Source: DASPRM01 sp035319065
Lineage (GTDB): Bacteria > Acidobacteriota > Terriglobia > Terriglobales > Acidobacteriaceae
Direction of reading: 5' to 3'
Length of the DNA: 11,457 nt
Assembly (NCBI GenBank): GCA_035319065.1
Contig: DATHDM010000132.1
Coordinates: forward strand, 1 to 11,457
Part shown: positions 5,509 to 11,457 of the stretch, in pieces
Numbering within the stretch: the stretch's first letter is position 1
Layout: each line of letters opens with the position of its first letter
Notes under the pieces: generated by a model
What the model saw: only the letters and a program-made list of their open reading frames with translations
Told to the model about the DNA's origin: nothing
Database searches by the model: none
Program-made: the position numbers and the translations under genes

Positions 5509-7218
5509 ATGATTCGACTTCGGTTTCGCGTTGCGCTTGCTTTGGTCTTGCTCGGCGTTGTCCTGGAGCAGGCCATCGCCCAGAATCCCGCTCCAGTTGC
5601 GCCAAATGGCGGATTAACCGGAATTCTCACCTACATCGAAAAGGCCTGGGGAACTCTGGGCCGCTCGATGGATGACTGCAAGACCGTCACCGACGAGCGC
5701 AAACAGCTCGGCAAAGCCGTGGTCTATTTTCCCGCCGACATGGAGATGCCGCCCGTCGCCAGAGAACTGGAAAGCAAGTGCGGCATCCAGGCTGCCCGAC
5801 TGCCACAGGCGATCACAGCGCCAGGCTCCTTTGACATGCGGCTGCTCTCCAGGCCCGGACTGCTCTTCCTGCCCCACCCCTACGTGGTGCCCGGCGGCTT
5901 CTTCAACGAAATGTATGGTTGGGACAGCTACTTCATCATCCGTGGCCTGCTGCGTGCCGGAAAGACCGAGCTCGCCCGCGGCATGGTAGAGAACTTCTTT
6001 TTCGAGATCCAACACTACGGCGCCATTCTGAATGCCAATCGCACCTACTTCCTCACCCGCTCCCAGCCCCCCTTTCTCAGCTCCATGGTGCTGGCGGTGT
6101 ATGAACAGGAAGCGTCAGGCGGCAAGACAGACCGTGAGTGGCTGGAGCGTGCCTATCCCTTCATCGTCCGCGACTACGAGATGTGGACCACCGGCCAGCA
6201 TCTGGCGGGCAACACTGGCCTCTCCCGCTACTATGACTACGGCGACGGCCCAACCGCAGACATCGCCGATACCGGCGATCCGTATTACGCCCAGGTAATC
6301 ACCGGCCTGCTGGCGGGCGGAATTCCCAACAGCTATTTCGCGCACGGTCCGCGCGCCGCGCAGCCGATTCCCGTCCCCGCTTACACCCTGGAAGTCTGCA
6401 CGGAGGGGGCGAAGGGCCGCGCTTGCAGCTCAGCGGCTACCCTGGAGCTCACCGCGGACTACTACAAAGGCGACCGCGCTATGCGTGAGTCCGGCTTCGA
6501 CATTTCTTTTCGCTTTGGTCCCTACAGCGGCAGCACCCACCACTATGCGCCCGTATGCCTCAATAGCCTGCTCTACAAAACCGAGCAGGACCTGGAGACG
6601 ATCAGTTCGCTCCTGGGCCACGCGGAGCAGGCGCGCACCTGGAAGGACCGCGCCAAGCGCCGCGCCGATCTCATCAACAAGTACTTGTGGGATCCGCAGC
6701 GCGGGCTGTTCTACGACTGGGACTTCCAGCGCAACCAGCGCTCCGATTACAACTATGCCACCGCCTTCTATCCCCTGTGGTCCGGCATGGCTTCCGCGGA
6801 CCAGGCGCGTGCACTTCTTCGCAACCTGAAGGCCTTCGAACAGCCCGGCGGCATCGTGATGAGCGACCGCGAAACCAAGGTCCAGTGGGATTATCCCTAC
6901 GGCTGGGCCCCCATCCAGATGCTCGCCATTGAAGGCCTGCGGCGCTACAAGTTCGACGACGAAGCCGATCGTCTCTCCTACAAATTCCTCTCCATGGTCG
7001 TGGACAACTTCACCAGCGACGGCACCATTCGCGAGAAATACAACGTCGTGACCCGCTCCGACGAAGTCCATCTCGCTGTCGGCTACAGCGCCAACGTCAT
7101 CGGTTTTGGGTGGACGAATGGCGCCTTCCTGGTGCTGCTCGAGCAGCTTCCTCCTGGCCTGCGCGCCAGGCTGGGGCAAGGCGAACGCCAGGGGGTTGCG
7201 CCGCCCGGGGCCAGGTAG
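5509..7218 (+). CDS. treA: Secreted/periplasmic GH37 trehalase
   Basis: This 569-residue inverting glycoside hydrolase would split alpha,alpha-trehalose into two glucose molecules. Residues 1-24 are a Sec signal peptide (basic start, leucine/valine-rich core, cut near AIA-QN), so it works outside the cytoplasm. GH37 landmarks: trehalase signature 1 PGGFFNEMYGWDSYF (128-142), NANRTYFLTRSQPPF (175-189), ESGFD (327-331) with D331 in the place of the catalytic acid (E. coli TreA Asp312), signature 2 QWDYPYGWAP (459-468), and IREKYN (507-512) with E509 in the place of the catalytic base. GFGWTNG (532-538) is also typical. Length matches TreA-type enzymes. ATG 5509 is preferred over TTG 5503, which adds two residues only; the upstream AGG is a weak ribosome binding site. 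It lies divergent from the glycosidase/kinase pair and converges on the TPR gene with only 22 bp between stops. Specificity for trehalose is strongly indicated by both signatures. Confidence 0.93.
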   Translation: MIRLRFRVALALVLLGVVLEQAIAQNPAPVAPNGGLTGILTYIEKAWGTLGRSMDDCKTVTDERKQLGKAVVYFPADMEMPPVARELESKCGIQAARLPQAITAPGSFDMRLLSRPGLLFLPHPYVVPGGFFNEMYGWDSYFIIRGLLRAGKTELARGMVENFFFEIQHYGAILNANRTYFLTRSQPPFLSSMVLAVYEQEASGGKTDREWLERAYPFIVRDYEMWTTGQHLAGNTGLSRYYDYGDGPTADIADTGDPYYAQVITGLLAGGIPNSYFAHGPRAAQPIPVPAYTLEVCTEGAKGRACSSAATLELTADYYKGDRAMRESGFDISFRFGPYSGSTHHYAPVCLNSLLYKTEQDLETISSLLGHAEQARTWKDRAKRRADLINKYLWDPQRGLFYDWDFQRNQRSDYNYATAFYPLWSGMASADQARALLRNLKAFEQPGGIVMSDRETKVQWDYPYGWAPIQMLAIEGLRRYKFDDEADRLSYKFLSMVVDNFTSDGTIREKYNVVTRSDEVHLAVGYSANVIGFGWTNGAFLVLLEQLPPGLRARLGQGERQGVAPPGAR

Positions 7219-7240
7219 CGCAAATGCCGCACCCACAGCG

Positions 7241-8314
7241 CTATTTGCTCAGCTCCTCGGCGCTGTGCGTCTGCTTGGCCTGCAGCTGCTGCGAGATCTT
7301 GAACTCATTGTCGGCGGCTGCGCTGTTGCCCAGAACCTGGTATGCCTGTCCCAGCAGGTAGTGCGCCACGTAGTTGTTCGAATCCATGCTGAGGGCGCGT
7401 TGCGCGGCACGAGCGCTGAGTTCCGGCTCTCCTTTTTTCAGCAGTACCTTGGCCATGAGCACGTAGGGTCCGCTGGCGGTTGAATCCAGCCAGATCGAGC
7501 GCTGCAGCAGGCGCTCGGCGTCGTCATATTTCTGCACCCGCGAGTAAGCGTCGGCCAGCTTGTAATAGGTCGCAGCATGCGCCGGGTTGATGGCCATCTC
7601 CTTTTGAAATTCGCCGATCGCCTCCGGGATCTGTGATTTGAACATGTAGAGCTCCCCCAGCAGGAAGTGCGCCAGTGGGAGCTTGGGATCGAGCGCCACC
7701 GCCTTCTGCGCGTACTCCTCGGCTATCGGCTGGAACTCCTGGCGCAATAGCATGCGCGCGGTGAACAGATAGCTGGCGGCGGAATCCGGCGGCAGGTCAA
7801 ACATGCGGGCAAACGCTTTCCGTGCCATCGGATAGTTCTTGTTCTGCAGGTAGGAAACTCCGAGGATGTAGGCAGCGTCCACGTTGGCGCGAGGGTACCA
7901 GCCCTGCACCTTCTCCAGGTATGGAATGGCCTCGGAGGGCCGTCCAGAGAGATAGTAGGAGAGCCCCAGCAGCTGGGTTCCCTCGGAATCGGCGGCATCC
8001 TGCTCGACGGCTTTCTTCAGGTACTCAATCGCCTTCGGAAAGTTGCTTTTTTTGTAATAGGCAACCCCCAACTCGTGCGCCAGGCCCTTATGTTCGGGAC
8101 TGGTGGCCTCCAACCTCAAAAGCTCCACAATTGCCTGATCGTTCTTGCCATGCTCCATGAGATCCCGCGCATGTGCCAGCGGGCCCGACCCTTGCGCCTC
8201 GGCGCTTTGAGCAGGTGCTGCAGACCCGGAACTCTGCACTGAACTCTGGCCGGAAACCACCGCTGTCCAGCCAACAAGCAGCGCGAGCGTCAGTCCCACT
8301 CCCATCCGCGGCAT
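7241..8314 (-). CDS. Exported tetratricopeptide-repeat protein
   Basis: This 357-residue protein has a signal peptide at about 1-22 (hydrophobic LTLALLVGWTAVV, then Ala/Ser-rich linker to residue 44). Residues 45-345 are an almost unbroken array of about eight or nine TPR helical hairpins, recognisable by LGVAYYKKSNFPKAIEYLKKA (79-99), LLGLSYYLSGRPSEAIPYL (115-133), LLGELYMFKSQIPEAIGEF (218-236), and KLADAYSRVQKYDDAERLL (252-270). It has no catalytic domain and no CxxCH motif. TPR arrays of this kind are protein-interaction scaffolds; here it probably works in the periplasm with the upstream multiheme cytochrome, whose gene ends 69 bp before this start, or with a peptide or enzyme complex. 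ATG 8314 is chosen; GGAG lies 4 nt and GGAGG 12 nt upstream. A second ATG three codons inside (8305) cannot be excluded. Function beyond binding is unknown. Confidence 0.85.
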   Translation of the reverse strand: MPRMGVGLTLALLVGWTAVVSGQSSVQSSGSAAPAQSAEAQGSGPLAHARDLMEHGKNDQAIVELLRLEATSPEHKGLAHELGVAYYKKSNFPKAIEYLKKAVEQDAADSEGTQLLGLSYYLSGRPSEAIPYLEKVQGWYPRANVDAAYILGVSYLQNKNYPMARKAFARMFDLPPDSAASYLFTARMLLRQEFQPIAEEYAQKAVALDPKLPLAHFLLGELYMFKSQIPEAIGEFQKEMAINPAHAATYYKLADAYSRVQKYDDAERLLQRSIWLDSTASGPYVLMAKVLLKKGEPELSARAAQRALSMDSNNYVAHYLLGQAYQVLGNSAAADNEFKISQQLQAKQTHSAEELSK

Positions 8315-8383
8315 AATGCTCCGGAACCTCCAACGAAATCGCCTTCCGACTCCGCTTACGCAGTCAGCCGCAGACCGCGAGAG

Positions 8384-10066
8384 TCAGCGCCCACAGGCCG
8401 ACGGCGTCGTGTCGATCTGATGCAGCAACTCCTTCGCGGCCTCCATGTCCGGATTGAATTCCAGCACCCGTACAACGTAGGACCTGGCGTCGCTCGCCTG
8501 GCCTGCGCCGCAGAAGGCCCGCGCCAGGTTCAAGCCAATGGCGCTCTTCCCCGGCGTTCGCGCGAATGCTCCCTGCCACAACTGAATGGCGCCGCGCAGA
8601 TCTCCTTCGCTGGCTTCGATCACACCCAGGTTGGTCGCCGCATCGATCAGATCTGGATCGACGGCAAGCGCCTTGCGGTAGAGATCGCGAGCATGATTCG
8701 TCGCGCCGTGCCTTTGTTCGATATAGCCGAGGGAGGACAGCACGACTGCATCCTGCGGGAACTGTGCGGCCGCCGCCCGCAGAAGCCTTTCCGCCTGCGC
8801 TTCCGCACCCGGCACCCCGCCTTCGGCCAAAGATTCCCAGGCCAGGGCCAAGTCCCGCACGTCATGTTCGGCCTCCGCCGAGGGCGGGAAAGGCTCCAGG
8901 CGTGACGAACGCGGCGACAAGTCCTGCAAGTGTGCTGCCTTGGGCTGGCGTGGAATGCGATGGTCGGTCACCTGGGTGTGAACTATGTCCGTGCTGGAAA
9001 CGGATGCCATGTGGCACCCTGCACAAGCGCTTTGCTCCGGGTGGTGCTTTGCCGCGAAGGCCTCGCCGTGACACGCCAGGCACTTGGCGCGAAAATAAGA
9101 AACCCGCTCTTCCGCAGAAGGCGAATAATGCGGGTCGTGGCAGGTAGTGCACGACATCTTATCCCCGGATTTCTGTTTGCACATGCTCTTAGCCAGCGCC
9201 TCCACCTGGCTGACTGCCCCTAAGCCCTGCGCCGCATCGCTCATAACGTAATAGCGCACGTAATCCGCAAGGGCCTCCCCCGGACGAAAATCGTAGATGT
9301 GGCGTCCAGGCCGCTCAATAGCCACCTTGCCTTCGAGGTGGCACTGCACGCAAATCGCATCCCGCCGGTCGGGCGGCAGCTTGGTGGGATTTACGATCGC
9401 GCCCCCTTTCACGTGTCCCGCCCCCGGTCCATGACAGCGCTCACAGCTTACACCCGAATACTCGAACACCGGCATCGCGTAGCGATTCTCCGTTCCCTTC
9501 AAGGGCGGTCTCATGCCACTGACGTGACAATTCAGGCAACTCGTATAGGCCGGCAGATTCAAGGGGGCTTCCTGCGCGTCCTGATAAGCCGGTGCCATGT
9601 CCCAGGCTCGCTTGTTTGCATACCAATTGACCGGAGACTCGAACACGAAGCCATCCACGGCGAACAAGTAACTCCGGCCTCGCTGCCCTGAGCCTATGTA
9701 ATAGAGAAGCGCATGCTTTCCCCGGAGCGCCCGATCCCCAGAACGCTCGAAGCTCAGCCACACACGATTCCCCTTCACGTAGACACGGTAGTGAACGCCG
9801 GACTTGGCGTGCACAAAATCGGCGGAAATCGGGTCCTCGCTTGCGGGGCCGCTGGCATGGGCCATGGCCGTGCGGCTGTAGGATGCGTAGATGTGGTCAT
9901 GGCAACGTGCGCAGACCTCGTTACCCACATAGTCCTGGCCACTCGTCCCTGCAAAGACACGGCTCGCCACTGCCATCAGCAAGACAACCAGGATGATTTG
10001 GGCGGCTGGGCGTGGGAAGTCGCCGCCTCGGAGTGCGAGGGAAACTGCGACGCTCCAGGAAGACAC
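8384..10066 (-). CDS. Exported seven-heme c-type cytochrome with C-terminal TPR domain
   Basis: This 560-residue protein has a hydrophobic segment at about 22-39 ending in SRVFAG, acting as signal peptide or anchor. There are seven CxxCH heme c sites: CARCH 52-56, CLNCH 177-181, CERCH 208-212, CVQCH 239-243, CTTCH 306-310, CLACH 329-333 and CAGCH 348-352. Many isolated His residues (H118, H218, H256, H313, H341, H342, H363, H369) could be distal ligands. Residues about 405-550 carry about four TPR repeats, such as LGYIEQRHGATNHARDLYRKA. It resembles the multiheme cytochrome/TPR proteins related to cytochrome c554 and NrfA-like families. An electron-transfer or small-molecule reductase role in the periplasm is inferred; the substrate is unknown. 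The start is GTG 10066, the first possible after an in-frame TAA, with no clear Shine-Dalgarno; an internal ATG at 9976 would destroy the signal peptide. The gene is followed by the TPR gene, probably as one operon, and preceded by a terminator of the Oar-like gene. Confidence 0.87.
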   Translation of the reverse strand: MSSWSVAVSLALRGGDFPRPAAQIILVVLLMAVASRVFAGTSGQDYVGNEVCARCHDHIYASYSRTAMAHASGPASEDPISADFVHAKSGVHYRVYVKGNRVWLSFERSGDRALRGKHALLYYIGSGQRGRSYLFAVDGFVFESPVNWYANKRAWDMAPAYQDAQEAPLNLPAYTSCLNCHVSGMRPPLKGTENRYAMPVFEYSGVSCERCHGPGAGHVKGGAIVNPTKLPPDRRDAICVQCHLEGKVAIERPGRHIYDFRPGEALADYVRYYVMSDAAQGLGAVSQVEALAKSMCKQKSGDKMSCTTCHDPHYSPSAEERVSYFRAKCLACHGEAFAAKHHPEQSACAGCHMASVSSTDIVHTQVTDHRIPRQPKAAHLQDLSPRSSRLEPFPPSAEAEHDVRDLALAWESLAEGGVPGAEAQAERLLRAAAAQFPQDAVVLSSLGYIEQRHGATNHARDLYRKALAVDPDLIDAATNLGVIEASEGDLRGAIQLWQGAFARTPGKSAIGLNLARAFCGAGQASDARSYVVRVLEFNPDMEAAKELLHQIDTTPSACGR

Positions 10067-10144
10067 GTCTTACAAACACGTTCTTCCGGGAATGGTTTTC
10101 TTTTTTTCAAGAAGTGAATGCTTGCCCTTACTGATTCGAGAGCC

Positions 10145-10174
10145 AAAAATCAAGGGGAGTCCGCGGACTCCCCT
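10145..10174 (-). terminator. Intrinsic terminator of the Oar-like gene
   Basis: Positions 10153-10174 are a perfect 22-bp palindrome that folds into a 9-bp GC-rich stem with a CGCG loop. On the minus strand it is followed by TGATTTTT, a T-rich tail (10145-10149 plus neighbours). It begins about 26 bp after the stop of the Oar-like gene and lies about 80 bp before the start of the cytochrome gene, separating the two transcripts. Confidence 0.75.
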
Positions 10175-10199
10175 CCAAAGTACCCCAACTCTGCCTCGC

Positions 10200-11457
10200 T
10201 TAGAAGATAACCTTCACCGCGAACGTCAGCTGGCGCATGGTGGTTCCATACAGGATGTCCTTGATCTTCCCGTTGGTCCCGCTGCAGTCCACGCAGCCGC
10301 CACCATTAGACGAATAGCCTTGTGGACTGAAGTCGAGCGCCGGGTGATTGAACACGTTATAGGCATCCATGCGGAACTGAGCCGTGAAGCGCTCGGTCAC
10401 GCGGAAGTTCTTCAGCACCGACATGTCATCCGTGAACACGCCCGGCCCCACCATGGAGTTGCGGCCCGCGCGACCCGTGGTGCCGCAGGCCGGCAGAGCC
10501 CAGCCACCAGACGTCGGGCGCGCTAAGTTGCAGGTGTTGGTCCCAACTGTCAGCGACGACGCCGAGTAAGTCGCCGCTGGCACCGGCGTGAAGAACGTGA
10601 CCGTGTGACTGATCGGATCAAACGAACTCGTGCCCGTGCTGAATGACCCGACCTTGTCAGGAATGCAGGGACCGACGTCCACCACCAATCCGCATTCTCC
10701 TAGAGACGGCGTCCAGTGCAAGCCGCTGCTCCAGTTCATGGTGTTGGTCAGTTGCCAGCCCCCGATCGCCAGATCCATCGCGCGACTGCCATTTCCGGCG
10801 AACCGCTTACCCTTGCCGAACGGCAGCTCGTAGGTCGTGTTCATGATCCAGACCTTGTCACGATTCATGTCGTCTGGACCATAAGCAGTACGCGGAGCCG
10901 TCGCATACAGCGGCCCGGAGATGGAGGTCGTGCCATCCACGCTGTAGTTGAAAGCCTTCGACCAGGTGAAGTGAGTCATGAACTGCAAGCCCTGCGAGAA
11001 GCGCTTGTCCAGTCTCACCTGTAAGGCGTTGTAGTTGGCGCTGGCATCGTTGCCGAAATAGTTGCCCATGATGCCGGCGCTGCAGCACACGACGCCGTTG
11101 ATGTTGAAATGATTGAAGAACGGCCGCCGCTGATCGATAGGCACGTTGCCGACAAAGTTCGGCGCCACACCTGCTGCGGTCACGATTGCCGAGCCGGGGC
11201 CATAAGCCGGCGGATTCAGATCATACGCAGGACCATTGCCCGCGAACACATGCGTCCCCTTGTTGCCAATGTAAGCCAACTCCAGGGTCATGGTGTTGGT
11301 TAGCTGGTGTTGTATCGAGAGGTTCCAGGCATCGAGCGTAGGCAAGCGCTGGAATGTCGGCCGTATTCTTGGCTGAACGTTGCCAGCAGGTCCGCCCAGC
11401 GGCAGAACGCCGTTCGATGGAATCGGTGGGAAGACGTACACCGGCGGCCCCTGCGCT
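10200..11457 (-). CDS. Oar-like TonB-dependent outer-membrane protein, C-terminal beta-barrel part, 5' truncated
   Basis: The frame is open to the right edge and ends at TAG-type position 10200, giving about 418 residues of the C-terminal barrel of a protein normally near 1000-1200 residues. Family landmarks are LDAWNLSIQHQL with LELAYIGNKGTHVF, NYNALQVRLDKRF, MTHFTWSKAFNYS, MNTTYELPFGKGKRF, GGWQLTNTMNWSSGLHWT, and the closing GRNSMVGPGVFTDDMSVLKNF and QFRMDAYNVFNHPALDF. The last residue is Phe (AVKVIF), the usual barrel-assembly signal. Such proteins carry an N-terminal carboxypeptidase-regulatory-like domain and plug, outside this window. They are greatly expanded in Acidobacteriota and are thought to import oligosaccharides or other large substrates, or to serve in adhesion. 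The GTG at 11441 is internal, not a start. Eight cysteines occur as four close pairs in predicted extracellular loops. A hairpin terminator follows. Confidence 0.88.
   Translation of the reverse strand, partial: AQGPPVYVFPPIPSNGVLPLGGPAGNVQPRIRPTFQRLPTLDAWNLSIQHQLTNTMTLELAYIGNKGTHVFAGNGPAYDLNPPAYGPGSAIVTAAGVAPNFVGNVPIDQRRPFFNHFNINGVVCCSAGIMGNYFGNDASANYNALQVRLDKRFSQGLQFMTHFTWSKAFNYSVDGTTSISGPLYATAPRTAYGPDDMNRDKVWIMNTTYELPFGKGKRFAGNGSRAMDLAIGGWQLTNTMNWSSGLHWTPSLGECGLVVDVGPCIPDKVGSFSTGTSSFDPISHTVTFFTPVPAATYSASSLTVGTNTCNLARPTSGGWALPACGTTGRAGRNSMVGPGVFTDDMSVLKNFRVTERFTAQFRMDAYNVFNHPALDFSPQGYSSNGGGCVDCSGTNGKIKDILYGTTMRQLTFAVKVIF

Noticed and set aside
3897..5675. A long plus-strand open frame of about 590 codons opposite the glycosidase and kinase genes
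   Set aside because: Its translation is rich in Arg, Pro, His and Ser with no recognisable domain, while the minus strand carries clear GH130 and PfkB motifs across the same span. It is a by-product of high GC content.
6430..7236. Minus-strand open frame of about 268 codons opposite the trehalase C-terminal half
   Set aside because: It overlaps the second GH37 signature and catalytic glutamate on the other strand and has no recognisable domain of its own.
7234..7267. Inverted repeat CACAGCGC / GCGCTGTG around the TPR gene stop, as a two-way terminator
   Set aside because: The 18-nt loop is large, one arm lies in the coding sequence, and no T-tract follows on either strand.
10067..10199. Promoter for the cytochrome gene in the gap after the terminator
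   Set aside because: A TTGAAA sequence is present on the minus strand, but no acceptable -10 element lies at the right distance, so I do not call a promoter.

Overview
The window looks like chromosomal DNA of a GC-rich Gram-negative bacterium, most likely an acidobacterium. This is inferred from the combination of an Oar-like TonB-dependent outer-membrane protein, a redoxin paired with a copper-monooxygenase-like cytochrome, cytochrome c-TPR fusions and secreted carbohydrate enzymes. No rRNA, tRNA, insertion sequence, integrase, phage gene or CRISPR array was seen, so nothing marks it as a mobile region.

Layout from left to right: (1) the 3' end of a plus-strand protein with two PDZ domains (2-535), probably an HtrA/DegP-type protease. 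(2) A minus-strand two-gene operon (3094 down to 624). It encodes an exported redoxin, then a large exported protein that joins a mono-heme cytochrome c domain, a PHM-like copper monooxygenase domain with all six expected copper ligands, and a TPR tail. The genes overlap by ATGA. (3) An intergenic stretch (3095-3270) rich in hairpins. (4) A minus-strand pair (5198 down to 3271): an exported GH130-type glycosidase overlapping by GTGA with a cytosolic PfkB-family fructokinase-like kinase. (5) A divergent control region (5199-5508) with a good sigma70-like promoter toward (6) a secreted GH37 trehalase (5509-7218). (7) A minus-strand pair (10066 down to 7241): a seven-heme c-type cytochrome with a TPR tail, then an exported all-TPR protein. 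(8) A strong intrinsic terminator (10145-10174) closing (9) the C-terminal part of an Oar-like outer-membrane beta-barrel protein that runs off the right edge.

Two themes run through the window. The first is sugar use: trehalase and GH130 would release monosaccharides outside the cytoplasm, and the kinase would trap a hexose inside. The second is envelope redox chemistry: two separate loci encode exported heme c proteins with TPR tails, one of them fused to a complete-looking dicopper monooxygenase domain and coupled to a redoxin. That redoxin/heme-copper-TPR pair is the best candidate here for an uncharacterised biochemical system. The family architecture itself is probably widespread in Acidobacteriota and Planctomycetota, but I know of no established substrate.
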